64,000 bases of DNA from Amycolatopsis methanolica 239 (lineage in GTDB: Bacteria; Actinomycetota; Actinomycetes; Mycobacteriales; Pseudonocardiaceae), in assembly GCF_000739085.1 (NCBI RefSeq), contig NZ_CP009110.1:1922001-1986000 (forward strand). The letters run 5' to 3'. A program made the translations under genes and the position numbers. The stretch's first letter is position 1. Each line of letters begins with the position of its first letter. Below are positions 1-8,323 of the stretch, one piece after another. The notes under the pieces were generated by a model, which did no database searches, had not been told where the DNA came from, and was given only the letters and a program-made list of their open reading frames with translations.

Positions 1-2
1 AC

Positions 3-53
3 GGCGGGCTGGGCGTGCGCGGGATGACGCGCATGGCGGGGCTCGAGCCCTGA
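3..53 (+). CDS. C-terminal end of an unidentified CDS (partial)
   Basis: The first 17 codons in frame 3 are open and end at a TGA at 51-53; the tail reads [16 protein letters not shown]. The gene begins outside the window. It is too short to assign. Because rubredoxin and ETF genes follow on the same strand, it may encode the dehydrogenase or oxygenase they serve, but this is inference. A hairpin separates it from the next gene. Confidence 0.4.
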   Translation, partial: GGLGVRGMTRMAGLEP

Positions 54-76
54 TCCGGCACTGCACGAAGTGGGGA

Positions 77-114
77 GACGGCCCGGGAAACCCGCGATTC
101 GCGGGCCGTCCCCT
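77..114 (+). terminator. hairpin between partial gene and rubredoxin
   Basis: GACGGCCCG at 77-85 is a perfect inverted repeat of CGGGCCGTC at 102-110, followed by CCCTTT. A second small stem (CCGCG/CGCGG) can form inside the loop. It could be a terminator, an attenuator, or an mRNA processing or stability hairpin upstream of the rubredoxin gene. Confidence 0.45.
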
Positions 115-138
115 TTCCACACTCGAAAGGAGGCGTCG

Positions 139-396
139 ATGAAGACGCTGGTGGCTACCGAGGAAACCCAGGCCGATCCGGCCACGGCGCTCTGGATCTG
201 CGATGTCTGCCAGGACGTGTACGACCCCCGCCTCGGCGACCCCGAAGGCGGGATCGAGCCCGGTACGCCGTTCGCCGACATCCCGGACGACTGGGTCTGC
301 CCGGTGTGCGGGGCGCGCAAGAAAGAGTTCCGGATGCTTGCACCAGGTGACGAGTACGACGTCGAGGACGACGCATATGCGGGAGCGCAGGGGTGA
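139..396 (+). CDS. rubredoxin
   Basis: This 85-residue protein carries the two cysteine knuckles that bind one iron in rubredoxins: C21-x2-C24 (CDVC) and C54-x2-C57 (CPVCG). The acidic linker holds the usual DP/GD turn and ends in DDWVCP. The ATG at 139 was chosen because a strong AAGGAGG lies just upstream; the open frame extends further upstream without a ribosome site. The C-terminal tail is long and acidic. The stop overlaps the start of the ETF gene, so the two are translationally coupled. Rubredoxins are one-electron carriers in the cytoplasm; here the partner is presumably the downstream ETF or an upstream oxidoreductase. Confidence 0.92.
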   Translation: MKTLVATEETQADPATALWICDVCQDVYDPRLGDPEGGIEPGTPFADIPDDWVCPVCGARKKEFRMLAPGDEYDVEDDAYAGAQG

Positions 397-2180
397 GCAC
401 GCCCGGCCGCGTTCTCGTCTGTCTCAAGCAGGTCCCGGTTCCTGGGCGGGGAGTCTTCGACGAACGTACGAAACGGATCCGCCGGGACGAGGACCAGGCC
501 GTCACCAACCCACCGGACTTGCATGCGCTGGCGCAGGCGATCGCCCTGCGGGAGGAGACCGGCTGGGAGGTGGTGGCCGTGACGATGGGGCCGCCCGTGG
601 CCGCGGAGACCCTGCTTGATGCGCTGCGCCGGGGTGCCGACCGTGCCGTGCACCTGGTCGATCGCCGCTTCGCCGGTGCCGACACCCTGGCGACGGCCCG
701 CGCGCTCGCCAGGCTCGTCGAACGGGAGCGCCCGGAGTTGGTGCTCACCGGCTGGCGGACAGTCGACGGTGGCACAGCCCAGGTCGGCCCGCAGCTCGCG
801 GAGCTGGCCGAGTTCCCGCAGCTGACCCAGGCCACGAACCTGCGGGCCGGCGACGGTGTCCTCACCGCAGACGTGGAAACCGACGTCGGCCGGGAAGCCT
901 GGACCGTCGCGTTGCCCGCGGTGGTCGCCGTCGGACGGGGTGCCGAACCGCCGTGGGTGACCGAGGCAGACCTGTCGGCCGTGGAAACGCTCACCGCCGA
1001 GGAGCTCGGGGGAGGACCGCGGGAGTTCGGTACCCGGGGTTCACCGACCTTCGTGGCCGAGATCCGGCATGACGTCCGCGAACGCCGGGCCGAGCACGTC
1101 GAGGCCGGGTTCGACACTGCGAAACTGCTGGAGGCGGCCTTCGCGCCGCTCGAGCATGAGGCCGAAGTCGTCGTGCGCACCCCGTTGCGCGAGATCTGGA
1201 CGGTCGCCGAGCCGCTTCCCGGCGGTGGCCTCCACCCAACGAGTCTCGAAGCGCTGGCCTGCGCCCGCTCGGTCGCCGGTGACCTCCGAGCCACGATCGT
1301 GGCGGTGCTGCCGTGCGACCAGCCGCACGACCTCCCGCGAGTGCTCTACGCGCACGGGGCCGACCGGGTGCTGGTGCTGCGTGGCACTGAGCCGGCGGAA
1401 TATCGCACGGATCTGGTCACCGACGCACTGACCACGGCGATCGCCGCACATGCGCCGTTCGCTGTGATCGCGCCCTTCAGCGCCCGTGGTCGCGACTACG
1501 CCCCGCGCGTCGCCGCCCGGCTCGGGCTCGGTCTGACCGGAGACTTCACCGCGCTGGAGGTCCGCGACGCGGACACCGACGATCCCGACCTGCTGTGGCT
1601 CAAACCGGCACTGTCGGCGGACGTGCTCGCCCCGGTGATCGCGCACTCCACACCATCGATGGGCACGCTGCGGCCCGGTTCCTTCACGGCCCGAGCCGTT
1701 CGCGACCAGCGTGAGCCGAACGTCGAGGTCGCCGGTGGTACCGCGATCGGTGATTCTTCGTGCACCGCGGTCGAGCGCCAGGTCCAGCTCCTGGACGGCC
1801 CGCGACTCGCCGCGGCCCGGCTGGTCATCGGGCTTGGGCCGGGCCTGGGCACCGGTGCCCACCGCGTCGCCGAACGGGTCGCCGCGACACCGGGCATCGC
1901 GCTCGCCGCGACGTCGGCCGCGGTCGCCGCGGGAGAGTTGCCCCCGCAACTCGAGATCGGGCCACTTGCCCGCAGCATCGCGCCCGCGGTCTACCTCGGG
2001 TTCGGGCGGCACGACCTCGGCACGCTCCAGGCGGTCAAGGCCGCCGGCCGGATCGTCGTTGTCGACCCGGGCGCCGGGATCGATGCCTTCACCGGTCTTG
2101 CCGACACTGTGGTCACCGCGAACGTCGAAGGGGTCCTGTTGGACCTGCTGCTGGCGACGGCGGGTGCGGTCGCCAGTTGA
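393..2180 (+). CDS. fused electron-transfer flavoprotein, beta plus alpha subunits
   Basis: This 595-residue protein joins two proteins that are normally separate. Residues 1 to about 220 match the ETF beta/FixA type (VCLKQVPVP start, [25 protein letters not shown]). Residues from about 260 to the end match ETF alpha/FixB, with the FAD-binding C-terminus recognisable as ATSAAVAAG followed by [17 protein letters not shown]. ETFs pass electrons from flavin dehydrogenases to an acceptor. The GTG start overlaps the rubredoxin stop (GTGA), and a flavin reductase follows after 24 bases, so the three genes look like one operon. The alpha-type domain lacks the usual QTG stretch ([12 protein letters not shown] instead of IGQTGK.VAP), which suggests an atypical member. 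Confidence 0.85.
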   Translation: MSTPGRVLVCLKQVPVPGRGVFDERTKRIRRDEDQAVTNPPDLHALAQAIALREETGWEVVAVTMGPPVAAETLLDALRRGADRAVHLVDRRFAGADTLATARALARLVERERPELVLTGWRTVDGGTAQVGPQLAELAEFPQLTQATNLRAGDGVLTADVETDVGREAWTVALPAVVAVGRGAEPPWVTEADLSAVETLTAEELGGGPREFGTRGSPTFVAEIRHDVRERRAEHVEAGFDTAKLLEAAFAPLEHEAEVVVRTPLREIWTVAEPLPGGGLHPTSLEALACARSVAGDLRATIVAVLPCDQPHDLPRVLYAHGADRVLVLRGTEPAEYRTDLVTDALTTAIAAHAPFAVIAPFSARGRDYAPRVAARLGLGLTGDFTALEVRDADTDDPDLLWLKPALSADVLAPVIAHSTPSMGTLRPGSFTARAVRDQREPNVEVAGGTAIGDSSCTAVERQVQLLDGPRLAAARLVIGLGPGLGTGAHRVAERVAATPGIALAATSAAVAAGELPPQLEIGPLARSIAPAVYLGFGRHDLGTLQAVKAAGRIVVVDPGAGIDAFTGLADTVVTANVEGVLLDLLLATAGAVAS

Positions 2181-2204
2181 GGATCTGGAATCTCAAGGAG
2201 GATC

Positions 2205-2768
2205 ATGAGTACCGCCGCGCCGGCGGCGAGCGTCGACCCTAGGCGGTTTCGCGACGCCATGGGCCGATTCGCCACCGGCATCACGATCATCAGCACGCCG
2301 ACCCCGGCGGGACCGCACTGCATGACTGCCAACGGTTTCATGTCGGTGTCCCTCGAGCCCGCCCTCGTCGTGGTGTCCATCGCCAAACGCGCCAAGATGC
2401 ACGACTTCCTCCTCAACAGCGGCGTGTACGGCGTCAGCGTCCTCGCCGCGGACCAGGAACCCGTCAGCAAGCACTTCAGCGGCCGGCCGGACCCGAACCT
2501 GCCACCAGGGTTCGACGACCACGCCGGGGTCCCCCTCGTGGCCGGGGCGCTGGCGCAGGTGGGTGCCGAGATCGTCGACGCCCACCCCGCCGGCGACCAC
2601 ACGTTGTTCCTCGGCCAGGTCCGCCACCTCGCCGACCGCGTGGGCGAGCCACTGGTGTTCCATGCCGGTCGCTACCGGCATCTGCTCAACCCCGCGGCGG
2701 ACTCGGAGTACTCCGACGCCTGGTCCGGCTTCTGTCTGGACCCGTTCGGTCCGCCTTCCAGCGCCTGA
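2205..2768 (+). CDS. flavin reductase family protein (HpaC/DIM6 type)
   Basis: This 187-residue protein has the FMN-binding split-barrel pattern of NAD(P)H:flavin reductases: FRDAMGRFATGITIIS at the N-terminus, MTANGFMSVSLEPALVVVSI, and a C-terminal GRYRHL. Such enzymes supply reduced flavin to two-component monooxygenases. An AAGGAGG sits 7 bases before the ATG. It is the third gene of the rubredoxin-ETF cassette. No monooxygenase partner is in view, so it may lie upstream of the window. Confidence 0.85.
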   Translation: MSTAAPAASVDPRRFRDAMGRFATGITIISTPTPAGPHCMTANGFMSVSLEPALVVVSIAKRAKMHDFLLNSGVYGVSVLAADQEPVSKHFSGRPDPNLPPGFDDHAGVPLVAGALAQVGAEIVDAHPAGDHTLFLGQVRHLADRVGEPLVFHAGRYRHLLNPAADSEYSDAWSGFCLDPFGPPSSA

Positions 2769-2776
2769 ATACGGAG

Positions 2777-2866
2777 GTGACTCGTTTGGCCGGCCGCAAG
2801 ATCAGCCTGGCCTCGCCGGCCGTCCAGCGCCAGCTGGGTGTCGCACAGCCCGATTCGGTGCGGTGA
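2777..2866 (+). pseudogene. 29-codon reading frame with its own ribosome site, possibly a truncated gene start
   Basis: A GGAGG directly precedes GTG at 2777. The frame reads MTRLAGRKISLASPAVQRQLG and stops at 2864-2866, ten bases after the flavin reductase. The spacing looks like the start of a fourth operon gene whose body has been lost. No homology can be assigned. It could also be a chance short frame. Confidence 0.25.
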
Positions 2867-3503
2867 ACACCATCAGCAGCACAAGCAGGATGATCACCTG
2901 CCGCCGGCGCCGGGGGAAACGGCTCGCCCGGCACAGAGGCCGGTGTTCACCACGACCATCAGGGCGACCGCGGTGAGCAGGTTGGCTGACACCTGGAAGA
3001 TTCAGCGACCTCACCATGCCGTGATTCGGGCGGTGTGCTGTCCGCCGAGTACCTTTTGGACAGTCGGCCGCTTGGGTGTTACCAGGTGGAGAACGCCGGG
3101 TACAGCGACACGATGCCGCGGGCTTCCAGCGCCTCGCGGACCTCAAGTTCGGCGACCGTCTCCCTGGCCTTCTTGCTGGACGAGGAGGCGGAAGCCTCGG
3201 CGTTCCGTACGCTAGCCGACCATCCCGGGCTCCCCGAGCGCATCAGGGAGCGTGCCGGACCTGCCTTCCTGCCACGTGCACAGCACCTTGTCCCCAAGTC
3301 GGATCGAAGACGACCTGTCAGTTCCCAAGCCGCGACGATATGACCTGGTGGAAGGCCACACGATTCACGAGCACCCGAATGCTGTCACGATCACGATGAC
3401 GATCGGCTGGGTACTAACCTGGCCTGTGTCCGCTCATCGAGATGGTTCCAGGGGCGGCGTGCGGCGCGAGCACTCCCTCCACCCCCAACATATCCCGGAC
3501 CAG
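2867..3503. other. gene-poor, decayed stretch
   Basis: No frame here has both a plausible start and a recognisable protein pattern. On the minus strand two short hydrophobic pieces (ANLLTAVALMVVVNTGL near 2945-2995 and VIILLVLLMVF near 2865-2900) lie in different frames, as expected for a frameshifted membrane protein remnant. A further minus-strand tail (ARETVAELEVREALEARG, about 3100-3180) ends at 3079. I treat the region as remnants of lost genes plus the promoter area of the glycosyltransferase. Confidence 0.35.
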
Positions 3504-3522
3504 GGGGCTTGCGGCAAGCCCC
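3504..3522 (+). promoter_or_regulatory. rifamycin-associated element (RAE), perfect 19-bp palindrome
   Basis: The sequence GGGGCTTGCGGCAAGCCCC is an uninterrupted inverted repeat (8-bp arms, 3-bp centre) ending 63 bp before the glycosyltransferase start. From memory it equals the RAE described upstream of rifamycin-inactivating genes (kinase, glycosyltransferase, monooxygenase) and of helR in actinomycetes, where it accompanies rifamycin-induced expression. A second inverted repeat follows at once: CGGTCGG at 3522-3528 and CCGACCG at 3542-3548. The element predicts that the next gene is a rifamycin-inducible resistance gene. Confidence 0.85.
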
Positions 3523-3585
3523 GGTCGGTGCCGCAGAATTGCCGACCGCCGGCCGGACGAGCCGGGGAACCGGGGGGATCGCGAA

Positions 3586-4791
3586 ATGCGTGTGCTGCTT
3601 ACGTCGTGGGGATCGCGCGGGGATGTCGAACCGCTGGTGGCGCTCGCGGTGGCGCTGCGGGAGCTCGGCGCGGAGGCGCGGCTCTGCGTGCCGCCCGACG
3701 AGGAGTTCGTGGAATTGCTCGGCCGGGCCGGTGCGCCGCTGGTGCCGTTCGGCCCCGCGGTCCGCTCCATCGTCGCCAGGCTGGAGCCGCCGAGGGTGGG
3801 GGACGCGTTCCGGCTCGCCCGCGAGCTGGTCACCGCACGGTTCGAAACGCTCACCACCGCTGCCGAGGATTGTGACGCGCTCGTGGCGACCGGCCTGATG
3901 CCCGCCGGCGCCAGGGACGTGGCCGAAAAGCTCGGCATCCACTACGTGCTCGCCTGCTTCCACCTCCTCGGGCTGCCGTCGCGGCACTTCCCGCCGGGGC
4001 GACGGCCGGGCAAACCCTCCCCGTGGGAGGAAACCGACAACCGGGCGCTGTGGGAGCAGGACGCCCAGCGGGTGAACGACCTGTACGGCGAAGTGCTCAA
4101 CAGCCACCGCGCGGCGATCGGCCTGCCAACGGTCGCCAACGTCCGCGACCACGTCCTGACCGGGCGGCCCTGGCTGGCCGCGGACCCGGTGCTGTGCCCG
4201 TCGGAGGGCCGGACGGAACTCGACGTCGTGCAGACCGGGGCGTGGATCCTGCCCGACGAACGACCGCTGCCGGACGACCTGGAGGCGTTCCTGGACGACG
4301 GCGCGCCACCGGTGTACGTCGGGTTTGGCAGCATGGCCCCGCACGTCGCGCGGGAGGCCGCGCGGGTGGCTGTAGAAGCCGTCCGCGCGCACGGCCGCCG
4401 GGGCCTGCTCGCCCGCGGCTGGGCCGGGCTGACCCCGGACGGCGGCGACTGCTTCGTCCTCGGCGAGGTCAACCGGCAGGCGCTGTTTCGCCGGGTGGCC
4501 GCCGTCGTGCACCACGGCGGCGCGGGCACCACCACGACCGCCGCCCGCGCGGGTGCGCCCCAGGTCATCGTGCCCCGCATCGCGGACCAGCCGTTCTGGG
4601 CCGGGCGCGTGACCGAGCTGGGCATCGGCGCGACGCACGAGGGCCCGGCGCCGACCGTCGCCTCCCTGTCCGCCGCGCTCGCCGCCGCCCTGGCACGCGG
4701 GACGCGCTCCAGGGCGACCGAGGTGGCCGGCCAGGTTTGCGGCGACGGGGCGACGGTGGCCGCGAAACTGCTGCTGTCGGAAGCCGCCTGA
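3586..4791 (+). CDS. rgt: glycosyltransferase of the rifamycin/macrolide-inactivating type (GT1, GT-B fold)
   Basis: This 401-residue protein begins with MRVLLTSWGSRGDVEPLVALA, the N-terminal signature of UDP-sugar-dependent GT1 enzymes related to vancomycin-pathway and antibiotic-inactivating glycosyltransferases. The acceptor domain occupies roughly residues 1-210. The donor-site block HHGGAGTTTTAARAGAP lies near residues 308-324, followed by IADQPFWAGRV. The ATG at 3586 fits the conserved N-terminus; longer starts only add low-complexity sequence. The RAE palindrome upstream makes rifamycin 23-O-glycosylation (Rgt) the best proposal. That substrate assignment rests on family and context; a different macrolide-like acceptor cannot be excluded. 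No biosynthetic genes are near, which suggests resistance rather than antibiotic production. Confidence 0.82.
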   Translation: MRVLLTSWGSRGDVEPLVALAVALRELGAEARLCVPPDEEFVELLGRAGAPLVPFGPAVRSIVARLEPPRVGDAFRLARELVTARFETLTTAAEDCDALVATGLMPAGARDVAEKLGIHYVLACFHLLGLPSRHFPPGRRPGKPSPWEETDNRALWEQDAQRVNDLYGEVLNSHRAAIGLPTVANVRDHVLTGRPWLAADPVLCPSEGRTELDVVQTGAWILPDERPLPDDLEAFLDDGAPPVYVGFGSMAPHVAREAARVAVEAVRAHGRRGLLARGWAGLTPDGGDCFVLGEVNRQALFRRVAAVVHHGGAGTTTTAARAGAPQVIVPRIADQPFWAGRVTELGIGATHEGPAPTVASLSAALAAALARGTRSRATEVAGQVCGDGATVAAKLLLSEAA

Positions 4792-4844
4792 CTGGGGGTG
4801 TCAGGACCAGGCGCGCCGGCCGTGCCGCGGATTACCGTGGGAAC

Positions 4845-5696
4845 GTGGCCGACGAACCGAACCTGCTTGGCGACTTCCTGCGCGCCCGCCGCGAGCTCGT
4901 CGCCCCCGAACAGGCCGGGATCACCGTCCAGGGCGTGCGGCGGGTTCCCGGCCTGCGCCGCGAAGAGGTCGCGATGCTCGCCGGTATCAGCGCCGACTAC
5001 TACCTGCGCCTCGAACAGGGCCGCGACCGCAGGCCGTCGGTCCAGGTCCTCGAGTCGATCGCCCGTGCGCTCCAGCTCGACGAGGAAATGACCGCCTACC
5101 TGGTCGGGCTCGCCGCCGACAAGCCCCGGCGCAGGCGGCGGCCGCCGAGGGAGACGGTGCCCGCCGGCACCGCCAAGCTCATCGGGACGCTCCCGCTGCC
5201 CGCGTTCGTCGAGGGGCGCTACTTCGACGTCCTCGCCGCCAACCCGCTGGCCACGGGGTTGTCCCCACGCCTGGCGCCGGGTGGCAACCGGATGCGGGAC
5301 GTGTTTCTCGACGCTGGGGAGCGGGCGCTCTTCCCCGACTGGGAGGCCGCCACCGAGGAGCTGATCGTGGGCTTCCGCCAGTCGGTGGGCACCGACATCG
5401 ACAACCCCCGCTTCGTTGAGCTCGTCGGCGAGCTGTCCCTCGCCAGCCCCCGGTTCCGGCGGCTCTGGGCCCGCCACGACGTGCAGGCGCGGCAGGGCGC
5501 GCGGGTGCGGTTCGACCACCCCCAGGTCGGGCGGCTGGTGCTGCACCGGGAAAAGCTCGTGATCACCACCAGCAGCACCGAGGGGATGATGCTGGTCGTG
5601 TACCACGCCGACGCGGGTAGCGACGACGTCGACAAGCTCGCGCTCCTCGCCTCCGCAGCCCTGCCGGCACCGGAGTCGCATCACTCCTTCGGTTGA
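4845..5696 (+). CDS. XRE-family transcriptional regulator (HTH plus MmyB-like ligand domain)
   Basis: The 283-residue protein has an N-terminal helix-turn-helix of the Xre/HTH_31 kind (residues about 5-75: LGDFLRARR, RVPGLRREEVAMLAGIS, YYLRLEQGRDRRPS). The C-terminal part (about 100-270) has the MmyB-like pattern with LAANPLA, RLWARHDVQ and FDHPQVG. Such proteins are common in actinomycetes and usually sit next to oxidoreductase genes they control. The GTG at 4845 is close to the probable promoter, so the mRNA may be nearly leaderless. It starts 54 bases after the glycosyltransferase; whether it regulates that gene is unknown. Confidence 0.85.
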   Translation: MADEPNLLGDFLRARRELVAPEQAGITVQGVRRVPGLRREEVAMLAGISADYYLRLEQGRDRRPSVQVLESIARALQLDEEMTAYLVGLAADKPRRRRRPPRETVPAGTAKLIGTLPLPAFVEGRYFDVLAANPLATGLSPRLAPGGNRMRDVFLDAGERALFPDWEAATEELIVGFRQSVGTDIDNPRFVELVGELSLASPRFRRLWARHDVQARQGARVRFDHPQVGRLVLHREKLVITTSSTEGMMLVVYHADAGSDDVDKLALLASAALPAPESHHSFG

Positions 5697-5737
5697 AAGA
5701 GGTGCGCGGCCGCGTGCGGCGGCGCACCCTTTCGTGC

Positions 5738-6286
5738 ATGGCGTTCGGAAAAGCCGCCGCCGTCGCGGCTGTCCTGATCACGGCTGCCGCGCCGGCGGCC
5801 GGGGCCGAACCCGCCCACGGCGAGCAGGCCTTCACCGTCGACGGCACGTTCACCGCGCCCGAGGGGATCACCTCGGTGTTCGTCGCCCTGTGGGGCGCCG
5901 GCGGCGGGGGTGGCGAGGCGAACCCCGGCGGCGGTGGGGGAGCGGCGTGGTGTTCCGTCCCGGTCACCCCGGCCGCCGAGTACCCCGTCACCGTCGGCGC
6001 GGGCGGGCAGGCCGGGGCGCCGGGCAGCGACTCCAGCGTGGGTGTCGCGGGAAGCCCGGCGCTCGTCGTGGCGCACGGGGGTGCGGCCGGGACAGCCGAG
6101 GCGCCGGGCCGGGGTGGCGCCGCCGACTGCGGCACCTCGCCCGGCCTCGCCGCGCCCGGCAGTGACGGCACCGCTGACCGGCCCGGCGAGGCGGGCGTGA
6201 TCCCGAGCGCGCCGCCGGGCGGGATCGGCGCCGGCGGCGCGGCCGGGATGCCCGGCGCCCCCGGGTACGTCTACTTCTGGTGGTGA
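5738..6286 (+). CDS. secreted glycine-rich protein
   Basis: The 182-residue product starts with a Sec signal peptide (MAFGKAAAVAAVLITAAAPAAGAEP), probably cleaved after AGA. The mature part opens with FTVDGTFTAPEGITSVFVALWGAGGGGG, the beginning typical of glycine-rich domain proteins, and is rich in Gly, Ala and Pro with two cysteines. In-frame TTG (5693) and GTG (5702) starts exist upstream; ATG 5738 gives the cleanest signal peptide. Its end overlaps the convergent permease gene by 16 bases. Function unknown; a cell-surface or matrix role is only a guess. Confidence 0.6.
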   Translation: MAFGKAAAVAAVLITAAAPAAGAEPAHGEQAFTVDGTFTAPEGITSVFVALWGAGGGGGEANPGGGGGAAWCSVPVTPAAEYPVTVGAGGQAGAPGSDSSVGVAGSPALVVAHGGAAGTAEAPGRGGAADCGTSPGLAAPGSDGTADRPGEAGVIPSAPPGGIGAGGAAGMPGAPGYVYFWW

Positions 6287-7689
6287 TGCGCCAGCTTCGA
6301 ATGCCGCCTGCTGTAGCCGAAGTACACCACCAGCCCGATGACGAACCAGATCGCGAACCGCAGCCACGTCTCCGGCTGCAGGAACGTGATCAGCCAGATG
6401 GAGAACGCCACGCCGATCGCCGGCACCACCGGCATCCCCGGGCAGCGGAACGTGCGCGGCAGGTCCGGACGGCGGTACCGCAACACCACCACCGCCACGC
6501 ACACCACCACGAACGCCAGCAGGATCCCGATGTTCGTCAGCTCCGCGGCCTCGCCGATCGGCAACAGCCCGGCGATCACCGCCGCCGCCACGCCGAGGAT
6601 CCACGTCATCCGGCTCGGCACTTTCTTCACCGGGTGCGTGCCGGCGAGCCACTTGGGCAGCAACCCGTCGCGGCTCATCGCGTACCCGACGCGCGTCGCG
6701 CCCAGCAGGAACGTGAACAGCACCGTGAGGATGCCGAGGATCGCGCCGACCGCGATCACGCCGCCGAGCCAGCGCAGCCCGACCGATTCGAAGGCGCTGG
6801 AGAACGCGGCTTCCGAGTCGATGTCGGTGTAGGGCACCATCCCGGTCAGCACCAGGCACGCCAGCACGTACAGCACCATCGAGATCCCGAGCGAGTACAG
6901 GATCGCCTTGGGCATGTGCTTCTGCGAGTCGCGCGACTCCTCGGCCGCCGTGGACATCGCGTCGTAGCCGAACACCGCGAAGAACACCGTCGCCGCGCCG
7001 GTGAACGCGCCGCTGACTCCGAACGGGAAGAAGTCGGACCAGTTGCCGGTGTTGACGTGGAACGCGCCGACCACGATCACCAGCGCCACGAGCGCGACCT
7101 TGAGGTACACCAGCAGCGTCTCGAACCGCGCCGCGGAGCGCATGCCCTGGTTCAGCACGAACGCGATCAGCAGGCACAGCAGCACCGCGAACAGGTTCAC
7201 CTTGTACGAACCCGCCGCGACGCCCTCCGGTTCGGTGCCCGGCGCGCCGGACATCCACAGTGGCAGGTGGATGTCCAGGAAGCCCAGCAGGTCGTTGAAG
7301 TAGCCGGAGATGCCGATCGCGACCACGGCGACGATCGCGGTGTACTCCAGCAGCAGATCCCAGCCGATGAACCAGCCGACCAGCTCGCCGAGGACCGCGT
7401 AACCGTAGGTGTAGGCCGATCCGGCGCGCGGGATCAGCCCGGCGAACTCGGCGTAGGAGAACGCCGCCGCCGCGCTCGCGATCCCGGCCACCAGGAACGA
7501 AATGAGTACGGCCGGTCCGGCGGTTTCGTTCGCCACCGCGCCCGCGAGCGAGAAGATGCCCGCGCCGATGATCCCGCCAACGCCGATCGCGGTCAGCTGC
7601 CACAGGCCCAGGGTCCGCTGGAGCCCGCCGCCTTCCACGGCCTCGATCTGCTCGACGGGTTTGCGCCGGAACAGCTCGTGTACGGCCAC
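6271..7689 (-). CDS. APC-family amino acid permease (cationic amino acid transporter type)
   Basis: The protein is about 472 residues with 12 to 14 hydrophobic segments. It starts the membrane region with LTAIGVGGIIGAGIFSLAG, the helix-1 signature of APC transporters, followed by the YAEFAGLIPRAGSAYTYGY block. It resembles bacterial CAT/YfnA-type uptake systems for amino acids; the substrate cannot be read from sequence. GTG at 7689 was chosen because GGGGAG precedes it; a TTG four codons upstream is an alternative. It ends tail-to-tail with the glycine-rich protein gene. Confidence 0.88.
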   Translation of the reverse strand: MAVHELFRRKPVEQIEAVEGGGLQRTLGLWQLTAIGVGGIIGAGIFSLAGAVANETAGPAVLISFLVAGIASAAAAFSYAEFAGLIPRAGSAYTYGYAVLGELVGWFIGWDLLLEYTAIVAVVAIGISGYFNDLLGFLDIHLPLWMSGAPGTEPEGVAAGSYKVNLFAVLLCLLIAFVLNQGMRSAARFETLLVYLKVALVALVIVVGAFHVNTGNWSDFFPFGVSGAFTGAATVFFAVFGYDAMSTAAEESRDSQKHMPKAILYSLGISMVLYVLACLVLTGMVPYTDIDSEAAFSSAFESVGLRWLGGVIAVGAILGILTVLFTFLLGATRVGYAMSRDGLLPKWLAGTHPVKKVPSRMTWILGVAAAVIAGLLPIGEAAELTNIGILLAFVVVCVAVVVLRYRRPDLPRTFRCPGMPVVPAIGVAFSIWLITFLQPETWLRFAIWFVIGLVVYFGYSRRHSKLAHHHQK

Positions 7690-7782
7690 CGATCTCCCCA
7701 ATCACTCGTTCGGGTATGACCGGATCACGTTACTAGGGAAGGGCTCGCCCCGGGAACCACGAAGGTCCGGGGCGGTGGGGGA

Positions 7783-8256
7783 TCAGCCGAACTGACCGGG
7801 TTGGTAGTCGCCCGCGGGGTTCCGGACGATGACGTTGATGCGGTTCCACGTGTTGATGAGCGCGATCGCGGCGACCAGCGCGGCGAGCTGCTCCTCGTCG
7901 TAGTGCTTGGCCGCGTTGGCCCACACCTCGTCGCTGACCCCGCCCGCGGCGTCGGCGAGGCGGGTGCCCTCTTCCGTAAGCTCCAGTGCGGCGCGTTCGG
8001 CTTCGGTGAACACGGTGGCTTCACGCCACGCCGCGACCAGGTTGAGCCGCATCGGCTCCTCGCCCGCCGCCACGGCGTCCTTGAAGTGCATGTCCGTGCA
8101 GTAACCGCAGCCGTTGATCTGACTGGCGCGCAGCTTCACCAGTTCCTGTGTCCGGGCGGGCAACGTCGACTCGGCGAGCACCTTGCCCGCCCCGAAGAGG
8201 TGCTTGACGAACTTCCCCGCGGTGGGGCTGGTGAAGATGTTCAGACGAGCGTCCAC
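7783..8256 (-). CDS. AhpD/carboxymuconolactone decarboxylase family protein
   Basis: The 157-residue all-helical protein contains the redox motif CGYCTDMH near residue 50, which matches the CxxC-x3-H active site of alkylhydroperoxidase AhpD-like proteins, preceded by ELVKLRASQING. Such proteins reduce peroxides or act in thiol redox control. The GTG start is preceded by AGGAG. A 9-bp inverted repeat lies just upstream of the gene (8266-8303). The preceding minus-strand gene is an alpha/beta hydrolase 67 bases away, so the two could share a transcript. Confidence 0.85.
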   Translation of the reverse strand: MDARLNIFTSPTAGKFVKHLFGAGKVLAESTLPARTQELVKLRASQINGCGYCTDMHFKDAVAAGEEPMRLNLVAAWREATVFTEAERAALELTEEGTRLADAAGGVSDEVWANAAKHYDEEQLAALVAAIALINTWNRINVIVRNPAGDYQPGQFG

Positions 8257-8265
8257 GGTGAACTC

Positions 8266-8303
8266 CTGTTCCGTTCGGGGTTTCTGCCTCCTTGACGGAA
8301 CAG
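8266..8303. promoter_or_regulatory. candidate operator or hairpin upstream of the AhpD-like gene
   Basis: CTGTTCCGT at 8266-8274 is an exact inverted repeat of ACGGAACAG at 8295-8303, with 20 bases between the arms, immediately ahead of the AhpD-like gene start (9 bases). The ribosome site overlaps the near arm, so folding of the RNA would hide it. This could be a repressor site or a translational hairpin. Confidence 0.4.
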
Positions 8304-8323
8304 CGCGCCGAGATGTGACAGCC

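Noticed and set aside
5738..6286. PE_PGRS-like protein
   Set aside because: The glycine richness is similar, but a signal peptide replaces the PE domain and repeats of the GGAGG type are irregular.
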